Below are positions 23,256 through 38,200 of a DNA stretch of 64,000 nucleotides, piece after piece (positions within the stretch are counted from its first letter, which is position 1; each line of letters starts with the position of its first letter). The notes under the pieces were generated by a model. That model had not been told where the DNA came from. It was given only the letters and a program-made list of their open reading frames with translations, and made no database searches. Position numbers and translations under genes: made by a program. The stretch covers positions 596,589,643-596,653,642 of the forward strand of contig CM077115.1 in the NCBI GenBank assembly GCA_039619475.1, given 5' to 3'. This DNA comes from Icerya purchasi. Lineage: Eukaryota; Arthropoda; Insecta; Hemiptera; Monophlebidae.

Positions 23256-26200
23256 GTAAGTATTTGTTTTTATAGTAATTATACATATATAAAAAGTATA
23301 CCGTATACAATATATTTTACAAAATGAGGAAAGTATGTTTGTGGCTACATGTACATTAATAATGGTGTGAAATAAGATTTAGCAAAAGCAGAACATATAA
23401 ATATGCTTCAAAGGGGAGGGGAATATAATTTAAAGGTAGCTTTTGTTTCGACGTGTTTCACATGTGTGGTGACAAAATGAACTTATTTAACATGTTAAAT
23501 TAAATAATTTTAGTAAATGTTTCTTTGGCGATTTACAATTTCAAATTTAAGTATCTAGAACTTAAAATTAGAAATATAACAATATTCGGAGAAGTAAAAG
23601 AAAAATTGTCTTAATTGTAATATTTAAGCAAGCTTTGTATTTCAAAATAATTTTTTGTGGTATAAAATAGGATGATCAAGAAGATGCGGTTACTCTAGAC
23701 GTTTACCAGTTAACAAAATCGCAAGACATACAGACCAGATTATTAAATGAGCAAATAAGGAATATGGTATCTGATGTTAAAATTAGCGAGGAAAAATTTA
23801 ATTCAATAAAGTCCGATTTCATTAATGAAATCATTGATTTCATTTCATGCCAGGAATTTCCAGAAACGGTACACATAATTATAGATTTTGTTAAATGTTT
23901 TTTTTTTTTCTAGTAGTGTTTTTACATTGTATGCAGATATTTTTAATTAGGGAGTAGATCGCTACTATTCTGAGCTGCATAAAAGTTACTTGTTTGTCTT
24001 TAAGCTGACTTTGTTATTTGTATAGTTTTATTTAAGTTGTAATACTATACTGTAAATTTTTATATAGAAGTGTTTTTACGAATTCAAATTTAATAACTTC
24101 AACATTTAGTTAACTTTTAAAATTTTTATTATATCCGTATTTCTGTTAGTTGATTGTTCTCTTGATTTTTTTATAATATAACCATACTGATTTTCATCCA
24201 ATAAATTTCCATTTTTTGATTCATTTTTCATTTGTTTCAACAAAAACTTCGATATTTTTTTAAAATAATTGTTCATATTATAATGTTTACATATTTTAAG
24301 CAATTTGTTGAAAATCTGATTATTGCCATTGCCTTTTTTTAATAAGATGGTTATGGAATATATTATTCGTAAAGTTATTGATTTGTGTATAAAATGTAAT
24401 TTTGTGTTTTAAAATATATAGCGATTCCGTCGTTAAGAAGAATGATAGACGGAAATAAGATGGATGAGATAATGTTATGCATCATCAAAAATCGATTGCT
24501 AACATAAATGAAAACATTTTATTCTGTTGATTTAAAAAAGCGATAATACGAGATCAAATGCGAGAGTATTTTTTTTTTTTTATATGAAAAATTTTGATGA
24601 CTTTTAATATTTTGTATCCGCTGTCAGGAAGTTTTTTATATTATTCGAATTTTTGATTTTTTGTAATACTGGGAGGATTTTCGAAATACATAAATTTGAC
24701 GAATTTCTTTAAAATATAGTTTCAAGCGGGAGAATAAAATATTTTTGTCACGCAATAAATCTACATGGTTAATTCTAGAATCAGATGTGGAAGCTGCAAT
24801 TAAGCAAGCTAAAGTAAGAAAAACTGGACGAAGGAATATTAATTAGAGGAGAAAAAATTGCAGTGATACGTTCTGCTGATGATACTGCACTGCTGACGAA
24901 GAATATCGAGGACCTACAGGGACTACTGAATTCAGTTGCCTTTGAAGGTGGAAAAAAAGGGCTTAGCATAATCATCAAGAAAACCAAGGTCATCTTGGCC
25001 TCAAGACAGCCAGTTGTAGATAAAAAAGCTATTCCTTGACGGTAGGGAAATTGAACGGGTAGGAAAATACAAGTATCTAGGTTGTTGGATAACGGAAGAT
25101 AATGGCCTTGGCATAGAAATAAGAACGCGCATCGAGATAGCCCGGGATGTATTTATGGAGCTGAAGAATGTACTTGGCGACAGAAGATTAAATCTGGAAA
25201 TCAAAAAGAAGGTGTTAAAATGTTATGTATGGTTCGTACAACCATATGGGTGCGAGACGTGGACAATAAAAGGATATATGGAAAAGTGTATTTCATCATT
25301 CGAAAAGTGGTGTTATCGTCGGATCTGGAAGATACCATGGACTAAAAAAAATGAAAGATGCGGAGGTGTTACAACTGATGAAAACGGATCCGGTATGGAC
25401 ATAATTAAAAAACGCAAAACTAATTTCTTTGGACATTTCGTGAGAGGACCAACATATCACCTTCTGCACACAATTATGAGGGGAGCGGTAGAAGGAAAAC
25501 GGGGACGAGGAAGAAGAAGGATTTTTTGGCTTCAAAATATTAAGAAATGGACTAAGTAGGAGAATTGTTCCAGATCGCAAGAAATCGAGACGCGTTTCGT
25601 CAAATGATTGAATCCATGAAAAGTTGTTAAGTTATACCCGAATCGGGTTGCACGAGGAAGAAGAATAAATCATAATAACGAAAAAAAAATAGTTTAAAAA
25701 TATTTTACCGATTAAAAAATCTTTAAACATGTATTTAAATTTGGGCGAAACAGTTTCATATAGGCAGAAAAAATGATTTCGAAAAAGATCGTGGTAGTGA
25801 CTTTTATAATGATTATTAAGAAATGCTGAATCAAAATTTCGGCGGGGGAAATTATGTTTCATGTTTTTTATTCATTCTATTTTAAATAAGCAAAATAACC
25901 ATTAATTAAATTGGAAATGGCAATAATTATTTAATTTTTCATTTTATGATAGCAGATATTAACTAATAAAAGTAAAATTTGCGTTATAGTGCTAAAGGGT
26001 AACTAATTATGTTTAAATTGTTTGCAGTACAATTTTTAAACGGAAATTTAAAACGTTTACTGCAATTTTTTTTTTACATATATATATATATTTTTTAAGA
26101 TACTAGACAAAAACCGAAGTAATGGAGAGGAGCACGATAAGCACAATTTTGATGGACCGGTGAAACCAGTTAAACAAGGAAAACGAACTGCAAAACCTAG

Positions 26201-29200
26201 CTCTGTTAGTCTAGTTGGTTCAAATGGTGTGCATTGCGGTTTCAACAGCGAACTGAAAGTTTATATATTAGCTGAATTACCGCAAGTATAAAAACTTCTT
26301 ATTAAAACTATTATTTTAATGCATATTGTGTTGTAAAAATTGAAAGCAAATTTTTATTCGGAACGTATTTACTAAAAACTCGGATCGATACCAATAACTT
26401 AATTAGATCATTTGATGTAGCCGGTTAGGCGGCGGTATTTTTTCTTTAAAACGCGCGTCCCAATTTTGCTGCCACTCAGTTTAAAAATTAATATTTGCGC
26501 TAGGTATTGTTAGCTGGAGATAAAAAAAAAAATTGTAGATCTTTCCCTCCCTTTATATGCGTATTAATGATTAATAAAGTTTTTTTTTAATATTTTAATT
26601 ATATTTTTTTCTAACACAATTAAGTAAAAAATTAAAAATAAAAAGTACATAAAATTTAACGGTACACTGTTACTATTTTATGTAATTCTTATCATCATCA
26701 TCATAGTACCATACTCGACTTCTGAACGCCGGTGACTACTTATTGGTACATTCTAGCTGGACAGATATAAGTAGTGTACTAGGCAATTGGTCATATGCAA
26801 TGCTAGCGTAGACGTAAGACTAACACTTGGAATTGATTGTAATCGCTTGTTATCGCGGTACAAATGCAGTCCCGTGAATGTCTGCCTACTATACAGTAAT
26901 TAGCGCGCGTATGGTGGTATATGTGGTGGTTTGCCATTGCCTTCCACATGACTATTAGCGGTTAATGTAATTGTATATTTTGTAATTTCTGTCGTCACCT
27001 TGGATCGAACTCAAAATGAGAACTGTCAAGTATTTTTCTTGGCCAATAGTTTAGGTGCTTATTTAATTATTTTTTTCTTTATGATATTCTATCTTTTAAT
27101 TTGAAAATAACTTTAATTTTATTGTTATTTACTTTGACAATTTTTTCCAATGATGGGAGTCTGCTATTTTTCCCTGTTATTCAACTAATAGTTCAGAGTT
27201 ATAAGCAGTGTGTGTGGCTATTTCTTAAATTGCGTCATCAAAATTGTTCATATTAACGGATAAAAATTAATTTACCGATACACCTTGTTGATAATTTTTT
27301 TTGCCACAATGATTTTTAAACCGTTCCGTATTGATTTAATAATTAGAATTTCTTTGCAACCGTTGGACAAAAACGAGAAAACTTAAATTTCAATAACTTC
27401 AAAATTATTAGTTCAGTTATTTTTAAATTTGATAAATACATAGGAAAATATCCCTACTTTCATAAAATCTAAAAAACTTTAAAAATCAAAGTTCCTCCGG
27501 ATGGTAGAGAAACTTTAGGTACGTCAAGAATATTTAAATAGAATTTAACATTATAAGCATACTAAACGTAAACAAAACCGTCAGCTCCTGGCCACAATGG
27601 TATAAACATTTACATGCTATAGAATCTGCTGGAATGAATTCAGCACTTAATGCTGGAAATGCTAAACAAACTATGAACATCGTTGCAGCTCCCGCTAAAC
27701 TGGAAGATAGCAGAAACTATTCCGATCAGAAAATCAAACAAAAATCCGCATCAGGTAGAGAGCTATAGACCGATTCCACTGACATCTGTGCTTGGTAAAG
27801 TATTGGAGAGAGTAGTGAACAACAGACTAACGTAGGAATTGAAATTACAAAACCGGCTATCCAAATACTAATGTGGCTTCCGCAAAATCTGAGCAACAAT
27901 AGACCACGCTCTCTATTTACAGGAATCAATGCTTTAAGCGTTTGCCAACAGACATCATTTGTTAGCAGTATTTTTTGATCTATCCAAGACATTTGTCACT
28001 ACGCTAAACAAAAAATACTGACTACCATTTACAGTTGCATATTTTATGGTCGACTACCTATTTTCGTGGAAAATTTCTAATAGGATTGTTTTTTTAAGGT
28101 CAAAGTGCGAGACAGATTATCCGAAGCAAAACACGTAGGAAAATTGAGTCCTGCAAGGCTTACTCCGCATCCCGACCCTTTTCGATATAGCTATTAACGA
28201 TACCACTGAAGATGTATGATCTTCGGCTGAAGCTGGTCTTTACGCAGATGACTTAATAGTGTTTCTTTCATGTTCAAACATAAGACACGGTGAACACATC
28301 GTGCAAGAGGCGATCAACAAAATCATAACGAGAACTCAAAGCTTAGACGTTTTCTCCGGAAAAAACGAAAGCAGTCCACTCCTGCAGAACACGATCTTGG
28401 AACAATAACATACGTATCCTACTTGGCATCTCGTTCATTCAATTCTTATCTTGTGTTCGTTATTTGGGTCTTCATTTTGACAATAAATTAACTTGGAGAG
28501 AGCACATAACTCAACTAACTAAATCGTGTACAGCAAAGCTAAACCTACTAAAAGAATTACCGCACACAACGTACGGAGCTCTTCTATTTTCCATAACATC
28601 TAAGACAGACCTCTCCAAACTGGATACCATCCATAACTCTTCCCGCTCAGAACATTCCCAATATCGCGCCTCTATTGTGAAGCAGCAGAGTGGCCTCCAC
28701 CGTTTCGACGCGATTACCTTACTGTGAATCTCCTATTACGCACAGCTGCAAATACGGGCCTTCTAGCAGCATACAGCGTTATACGATCAGCCCAGAGCCC
28801 ATCAGAAATCAGACTCTTAGGATCTCGAGTAAAAGGGATCTTATCCTACGCATCAGAATTTCTTCACACCGATTTACTAATTATTCAAGAATTCCTCAAC
28901 GTAAACAATACACCTGCAAAAATCTTTCCCCCGTGGCTAGCGAAACTGGCCTCATTTGACTATTTGTTGCTGCCAAACAAACACTCTTACTTTGCTATAG
29001 TCCACAAACTACTTTCGCTCCAAAGAAATAGACTATATTACTCAGATGGCACAAGGGCAGCAGAATTTGCTGGTTGCGCAGTCGTTGTTGGTCGAAACGT
29101 TATCCTCAGATTTTCGCTTATTCTCGGTTCTGTCTGTAGAATTATATGGCATCCTACTAGCTTTGGAACACGGGATTAAATCAAACTAACATCTAATAAC

Positions 29201-32200
29201 AATAGCCACGGACTCACTGGTAGCTTTACATAACATCCAACAAAAATTAAACCACCTGATAGCTGACACCATGAATATAATCCTACAGAATTCACCACCG
29301 AGGGTAATCTTCTTATGGGTTCCTGGTCAAGCAAACATACCAGGAAACCTCATAGCCGATTATGCCGCTAGAGAGGCATCCAGAATGCTTCCCTATCCTC
29401 GTATTCAGACTCCACATGGTGGTATTACAATAAATATACTAAGATACTTGGGAGAATCCAGAACAAGTTGCTGAGGTATTTGTTGTACTGCTCGACTGGA
29501 AATTACCCTAAATATGGAAATTATCTTAGGTTGTGCAGTTATTTCAGTGTTAAACTATTGTATACGTGTAGGAAAATATGTAAGCTAAGGTTTTTGCATA
29601 ATATATGTACTGGGCGTATAAATTATGATTATTTTTTGCATGATATATGTACTGGGTTGATGATTATTTGCTGTCAACTATTTACTACATAGTATCAAGA
29701 CATAGTGGCAGAAATAGAGCTGTTTTACTTTTAGGTTATACAATTCCTTATTAGGTTATCCGCATTTAGATTTTCATGTAGATAGTAAAAATATCTATAA
29801 TAATTTAATTTAACTTTAATTTACTCATATCACTCAGTTATGCACTTATGTATGTGAGTATTATAGCAGGAAATACCGTATTTGTTGTTTCACAATTTTA
29901 AATAATCGTTTATTCACTAAATAAATATTACATTTTACCGTGCAGCGGGATATATTTGTTTTTGTTTTTTCTTTGTATTCATAGTTACAGTTGTTATTAT
30001 TTTCCTTTTATCTTTCTTTTTTCTTTTTATGCATATTGTACTTTTTTTCCATTTAATTTTGTGTTCACGTGGAAGGCAATGGCAAACCACTACGTATAAC
30101 ATCATATGTGCGTTAGGTCAGTACACCGCAGACATACACGGGACTGCACTTGTAGCACCATAACAAGCGACTACAATCAGTTCCGAGTGAAGTCTTGCGC
30201 GTGTACACTCGCTTGGCATATAACAATTGCCTACTACACTAATACTTATGTTTGTACAGCTGAGATGTACGAATAGGTAGTCGCCGACGCTCAGTCGCAC
30301 CGACAAGGCTAAGCCTTTAGAACAAAGAAGAAGAATAATTTTGTATATCCCATTTTATTATTAGTTCGTGTAATTGTATTGCGGGTGGCATGTTTTGAAT
30401 AATAAGGTTAATATCTGTTCAAAATACATTCGAATTATTCTGAATAAAATAAATAAATAAGATATCACGGAAGTTAGCAAAAACCTTTTTTGGAAATTGT
30501 GGCAGAAAAAATGGAAGGAACAACTAAATCCATCTCACCTACATACAGTAAAATTATCAGCTTGCGAATTGAAATTTCAACCAGAAGGTCGAAAGGATCA
30601 GGTGATGTTGTGCTGTCTACATATTGCCCAATCAAATCTTACACATGGATATTTATTTCAGACTCTTGCTCCATCTACCTGTGATAGATGTGAAGTTCCT
30701 ATCACCGTTCGATACTTTCTGACAAAATGTCCTATGATCTTTAACCTATGCTCTAAATTCACTCCGTTATATTCCCCTTCATCACTGCTGTCAAACTCAA
30801 ATCAATGAACTTATATAATGAAGTATAATAAACTTGCTAGCCACGCTCCTAGCCTAGCTGATGTACATAGTGCAAAGAGAAAAAAAACGCGTGGATAGCG
30901 CAATGTTTCACATTTTTCGTAAAAGAAGACACGATAAAACCGGAGAATGGGAAAGATAAACAGATCGATGTCGACCGTGAACGTTGCCCTCTACATTCTT
31001 ACTAAGTGCCCTAGTGAGAACTTAAATTTAAAGTCACCAATTATTTTAATTAATAAATTTTAATAACTTTACTATCGGTTTTTGCGAATAACCGTTTTGT
31101 AATAGAAAAATGACTCTGCATGTTACTGTGACCAGCCGTATCATACTACTGAACATATTGTGTGTAACTTTAGAAGATATTTAGTTTTGGTTTCGTAAAC
31201 AAGCGGGCGACATTTACAATTACAAAAGCTATAGTCTCGTGCAATCAAAGCACCTAAGCTATCATTATCCTCAAAAACATTCAAAATGAAATCAAGAGCC
31301 TTATTGATAGCCAACAGCTCAGCGGTAAAAATAGACGCCTCAAGAGAGAGCTTGAATTTTTGAATACAATAAAAGCGGAACCAGTGAGATTATTGGGATC
31401 TGTGAGCTTAACGTAAAGTTTAGACAAATTGGATTTGGAGGCCGAACCGTAGATCATGGAACCATAGTGAGAAATAATTAGGGTTCTAAAAATTGAATAA
31501 GGAATTTCTGGATCCGTACCCGAGGAGCTGACCAATGACTTTAAGCGGATTAGTCATTTTTAAGATTTGTTTATGGAGTAATAATATATGACGAGATTAG
31601 GTAAGTTTCATATCCAAATGCATACCCAAATACTTAACACATATAACCATGGGAACATACTTATGCCCGATGTAAATTACAAGATCACGAGAGAAGGATA
31701 ATGCAGTTGTAAAAATGGAAAAATGCTGTCTTAGCCGGAGATATACATATTAAGCCCAATATCATGCAATGTTTCATTACAACGAGCCACACAGAGTTGA
31801 TTTTCACGAACACAGCGAGAGATATTCTTATTTATACTATATAGGTAACAAAATATTTATTTCTTACAGGCAGAAATGACTCATTGTAACTAATAGGGCT
31901 AGATAAAAAGTGGGAGGCAAGCAGGATGATTGTAGGATCAGGTATTTCATTTACTGCGGGAATATAGGGAGGGTCGACTACATTTGTAAAGTTTTCGAAC
32001 CAAGAGATGTCTACCTGGCTAACGATCAAATTTCCTTCAGGGGAGTGTTTCTATTGAACTGCGCACTATAATTTTCCCAAAAGTCCTTCTTAGTCCTTTT
32101 TAAAATTCTACAATTTTCAGCCAAAATCCTTCTGCAGTTCAAGTACGCGTTCATTGTGCCATCTATTCGAAATCTCCGCAGAGCAGCATTAAGCTCATTA

Positions 32201-35200
32201 ATCTTATTTCTATAATCTTCATTCCACCAAGGAGAAGGAGATTTCTTTCGCCTTATATGGTTGAGCAAGAGATGCAGAATTATCTAAGGAATGGTTCAGA
32301 ACTGTACAAAAAAATTCTATATTTCTCTAAGGACTAGTTCGCGGATTCAATAGTACCAATATCTCGTTTCATCAGGTCCCTAAACTTGACCCAATTTGTG
32401 TCTTTAAATTTCCAAGCCTTTCTGCTGACAGCTCCTCTAGTATTATATGAATTCGAGATACGTGATGTTCCACAGTAAATTTTAATCATTATTGGAAAAT
32501 GATCGTTTCCCAGAGACAAGGGAGTAACCATCCATGAGCAGTCGAGGTAAATGTCGGGTGAAACTAATATTAAATCTGTTGGATTACTGGTATGAACGGG
32601 GCTAACTATTCTTGTAGGAGAACTATCATTCATTAAATATAGCTGAGAATTGGTAATAATTTTTAAATTAGTGTTGAAATTCATACCCGTTTGCTAGAAT
32701 GATTAGTAATTAAAAACAAATAAATTAACCAATAAAATATAATGTACTTATCTTCCGTGTAACGTTTTCGAGCACAGCTCATCTTCTGTTGGAAACAGGC
32801 AAATAAAACACGAACGCAACCGAAATAATTATCGCGGAAAAATAAAATTTTTAACGTCAATAATAAAACGACAGTTCGAAGTCAGGAAATGAGTGTTATA
32901 TAAAATAAACTAAATCTGGAATAAATATATAAACAATAAGAGTATAAAAAATAAGGTCAGTCAAGTATGATGTTTCATGCGCTGAGAATTCCGTATGTTA
33001 AGTTAAGATAACCGTAATTTACATTTACATAATACTAAATATAAAAAAAAGGAACTGAATTTTCTCGCGCCAAAGAGAGAGAGTCATGTAACTTTTTGCG
33101 ATTTTTTAAATTATCGCCATTTTTGAAAATTTCGTAAATTTCGAGCTTTCGACGCCTCGAGAGGCTGATGGATGTTCCAAACTAAAGAAATAAACGGGGA
33201 TGCGCATATTTTTAGCCTTTTTCAAAATTATTAATTATAATACCTCCGTCTTTTTTGCGTTTTATTGAACTTTTCATCAAATTCGAAAATCTCGTTAAAC
33301 AAATTAAATACGAGTTTGTTCCCGACAATTAGCGATCTTTCCAACGATATGTAACATGCCTGGAAAAAAAATATTTTTTTCAAAACTTCCGAGATTTCGC
33401 AGGGGTCAGAATATAAACTGTAAGCTTGGCTATATTTTTCCTATAAAGTGGTCCTTATACTACTATATAGAAGTGTACAAATATACGGTTGTTTATGTTC
33501 ATATGTTTGAGATACGTTTTGGTTTTTTCTACTATTTTACTCGAACTATTATTTACGTGCACATAACTTTTTTGCTGTCTTTGGGCCCAAAGGGGGGTGT
33601 AATTTTTTAACCGGAATTTTTTGCTTTTATGAAAGGGCTTTTACGTTTTGTTTTATATTTGAATTCCACTTTTAAAGATTTATCTGGTGTGATAAGTTAT
33701 GACTTTTTAAGTGATTTTTAAGGTCGTTTTATATTCCATATTATATATTCTTGACGCAGGGTGGCCACGCAACCGGGAAACGGAGAATACGCCGGGAATT
33801 TTGTCGTAAAACCGAGAAAAAATGTAAAAATAGCCAAAAACGATATTTTTAATAAGAAAAAATCTTTTGAAACGTTAAAAAGTGAATGCATTTTTTAATG
33901 TACTTTTCTCAAAATAAATTACGAAGTTCTGTTTCATTCATATAACAAGTATGCTGCAAAGATCAAATATTATCAATAATAAAAAAATTCCATTCTTCTT
34001 TTTGTACAATTCTAATAATCAGGAAATCAGGGGGATTTGGACCAGGAAAACCGGGAATTTAAAAATTATATTTGAGTGGCCACCATGTGACGGCTTTTTG
34101 GGTTTTATGGCGCCCAGGGTTATCTGAAGTTATAGATTGTCTTAAAGAGAATTTTAAGTGTAATTTATGATCCAATTTTGAAGTGTATAAGTTAAACCGT
34201 TCGTGAGTTATTGCTTTTTATTTGATGTTTTTATCGTTTCTGAACTATCTTATTAGGATTCCATACATTATATGTGTATGGACTAGGCATGGGTAACTCT
34301 GAACATAGTTGTATCCTCGGAAATATATCCGCGTTCGGACGCAGCCGGATATATCTCCGACGACGTGATTTAATACATGTAAACTGCGGAAGGTGATGGC
34401 TGCACATACAGCTGTCAAAATTTGCTTTGTCATTACTGCTTCATAAGATGACGTCGTGTTCATAGATTGCAGTATAGGAAGTAATAGTGATGTTGTGATT
34501 TAACATTTTAAAATCTGGATGAGTAATGTGATTCACGAATTTTGATGCTAGGTGTTATTTAACGCGGTGTGAATTAGCTATTTTATCAAAAAAAAGTCCT
34601 GGTAAATCGGAATTGCGCGAAGAAAATACGCATCGTGTTCAAGGATTTTCTGTTGCTTTACGCGTTCTGAGTACTACGCAGTGTTGGAGTTGAATACAGA
34701 TTGCGATTATACATCAGATATGAGGTACGTAACTGCGACGGAGTTGGAGTTGAGAAGCGGATATATATCCTCAGTTGGAAAGGACACATAGGTATCCAAC
34801 TCCACTAGCGAAATTGATTTGCGCATCTTTAGTAGGGACTACAAATCAGATAAATGAAATAAAAATAAAAATTCCTGTTATTATTTAGAAGTAATGCGGT
34901 AAGGAATCAACTTTTTACGTAATAAATTAGGAAAATTTGGTAAATATTTCAATCTTGAGGGCAGCGAGTTGAATTTATTTGGGACTGAATAAATTAGTTA
35001 CGTCTTATTGTTAGTATGATAGTTTTGCTGGTAGATAATAAATTTATTTTTGTGTCTATGTGCGAATACAAAAATTAGAAAATCATACAATACTTTAACA
35101 TCTAGTATTTTTTAATTTGATGTAGGACTAACCTTAAAATTTAAAGCTTTTATACTGGCATTTCTCAATACTAGCATAATTCTCCAGTTATTATCAATAT

Positions 35201-38200
35201 GGTCTTGAATTGCTATATTCGCCAATGCTGGATTTTTGTTAGAGGCCTTTAACGCTACAGTGTCCGCGAATGTAGTCAAAATTGTCTGATTAGAGACAGG
35301 TATGTCTGCGGTGTATATTGAATAAAGTATTGGTAGGGTTCAGGTATGTTGTAACAGACTGGAAAAGTTTGGCCTTAAAGTCAATATAAAGAAGACTGAA
35401 TATATGACTACAGATAGAAACGCAGTTGTATGTCTCGGACAAGAAGCTTTAAATACCTTGGATCCTGTGTCCAGGCTGACAGTGGCGTTTCCGAGGCAGT
35501 CCGAAGTCGGATAAGCACAGCATGGCTGAACGGGAAAGCTGTAACTGGTGTGCTATGTGACAGACTCGTGCCCATTCGGCTAAAAAATTTATCGTTCAGT
35601 CATCCGACCAGAGTTGCCTTGTATGGTGGTGAATGTTGACCAGTTGCAAGGCGAGGAGAGCAAGCGCTGCCTGTGATGGAAATGCCCATGTTAAGGTGGT
35701 CAATGAGCATCCCCGGTTATCTGATCGGTTTAAAAATGAATGCATCCGCGCAGCAGCAGCAGCAGCAGTTGCACCTATTTTAAGTAAACTCCTCGAGAGC
35801 CGTTTAAGATGGTACGGGCATGTACTACGTGCTCAGAAGACCGAAAGTGGCTCTCGTCGCCATCAGTCGCGCATTCATTCCAAGTCCCAGGTAAAAGACC
35901 GGTTGGAAGGCCAAGGCGAAGATGGCTTGATGTGATCACTGCTGATCTCATTGAAGCCTGTATTGATTCAGGCTTAGCTGGAAACGATCAATTTACACGA
36001 CAAACCCCGCACCAACGGGAAATTGCCAACAGTGAAGAAGAAGATTGGTCCTAACAGACTCCCCTGTGGAACAAAAGCATATATTTTCCTTTCTTCAGAA
36101 ATTACTTCATTAATTTTGATTGAAATGTTCAATTTTTTATGTATAAAAAGTAGATAAAGATCCGTTGGAATTATCTGTTTTAATTTAAATTTTAATTCTG
36201 TATGCTAGACACGATAAAAAGCTTGTTCCGTATCCAAGAAGACCGCTAAACATACTTGGTTTTTTTTTTTTTTTCGAGAACCGTTGACACTGCATTTACA
36301 GATCTGTGGCATTGTTGAATCGTAGAATGTTGTGCTCGAAGGCCAAACTGATGATGTGGAAAAACCTTTTTATTTTCCACTATCAAACAAATCCTTTTTA
36401 ATAAGTAATAATTTCTCAAAGACCTTGGATAAAACACTGAGTAAGCCTATTGGCCGATAAGAACATAAAGAAGTTTGAGGTTTTACAGGTTTTAAGACTA
36501 TTAGTATTGCTGATTTTTTCCATTGTTCCGGCTAGTATGCATTTCGCAATATAAAATTGAATATATGGCAGAGTAACACAGTAGCTCTTTGAGGTAATCT
36601 TACCACTATTTCGTCAGTTAATTTATGGAGCTTCATTGCGAGCAGTTGATTTTAGGCAAGTTGCTACTTCTTCGGGCGAAAATGACTTTGTAGGAAATTG
36701 CATTTGCAACGGACTTTCTACGAAACTTTTTACATATTTGGTGTGTGCAATATTTGAATCGTCATGCGAAGTAAATATCTTTTCTAGGTGATCAGCTAAA
36801 GCTTCTGCTTTTTGATCGTCAGTTTTTGCCCATTTATTACTATCTAGTTTGATATTGTACTGTTCTTCGGTTTGATTAAGTAATTTTTTTGTAGTAAACT
36901 ATAGTGAATTGTCTTTTATATTTAACGAGTTTAGGTACTGCTCAAGTGATTTATTTAAACCAGTTTAAAACACATCCACGGAAACCAGCCGCCTTTTCTA
37001 ATTTATATAATAAAACTTATGATTTACTTTCACGACAAAGTAAATAGCAGTTGTGAACCTACTGGCTTCTAAATTGTCTGCGATATACGATGTATGTTTG
37101 TGCATTTCTGTACCCCAGTTGGGGGTAAGAAACTGAATTGATTATTACTAAAAAAAATTCTGTCAAGTAAAACATTGAGTACTCTTTCCTTCACCCACTT
37201 TTCAAATATTTTAGAAATTGTTGAAAGGATGCAAATAGGTCTATAATTTTCCCTAAATGTGTTATTACCGCTTTTGAAAATTCGAATAATTACTTCAATT
37301 TATCTATGAATTTTCCTAATAATACATAATTATTAAAGAGGTATACAAAAGGTCGGGTAAAAAAAGTTAAATTTTATTTCACAAGTTCGATTGAAAGTTT
37401 ATCTTTCCTAAACGGCGATTTATTGGATAGAACGTGAATTACACGTTTTAGTTCATCATAAATAAATTCGGTAAAACCAGATAACTTCGTATATATTTGC
37501 TCCACAAATGACCCTATCAGAAAAATTATTGTCATTGTTATCCTGAATATTACATACGCAGTTAATAAAAACCTTGATGAAAGTAATTCGCCACTGTCTC
37601 ATTTCCACTGACTTGTATCATGTTCATATTTATCATAATTTGTTTAACATTATGTGATTTTTTATCAATTGTTTTATTTATAGTATTTCGTAGTTTTCTT
37701 TAATTTGTCCTGAACTTACTGACCAATCTATTATAGAATTCAGTCTTCGCTTTTTTAACCTCTCTATGCATTTGATTTGAAATTTTTGTAGTAGCAATAT
37801 TTAAGGGGTCCAATTTGCATGCTATATAAATACCTATTTTTCCAGAAAGCTTTTCATTTATATTCTTATTTTTTCTGTACGTTGATACGGTTACTATTAG
37901 AAGAGTAAACTTTGTACTTTATAATTTTGAAAAATAGCGCTCGGAAATCAAAAAAGAAGTGTAGTTATTTTTATTATTTTAGAATTCATGTATTGCCTTG
38001 TATTTGTGATCTATTTGACATTTGAAATATTTTTTTCTCATTTAAGCACGTTCACCCCCTCCCCCCCCCCCCCGAATTCGTATTTTTCCCTGTTTTCTAC
38101 GAAATTACCGACACGTTTATAGTAATGTTATTGTATTCTATTCGTAGCCTATTATTTACACATCATATTTGTCTAGTTTATTTTTCATGTTGTAATAATT

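Noticed and set aside
33356..33610. 84-codon plus-strand ORF in NOL6 intron 3
   Set aside because: Hydrophobic low-complexity translation expected from T-rich DNA; no splice context or homology that I recognise.
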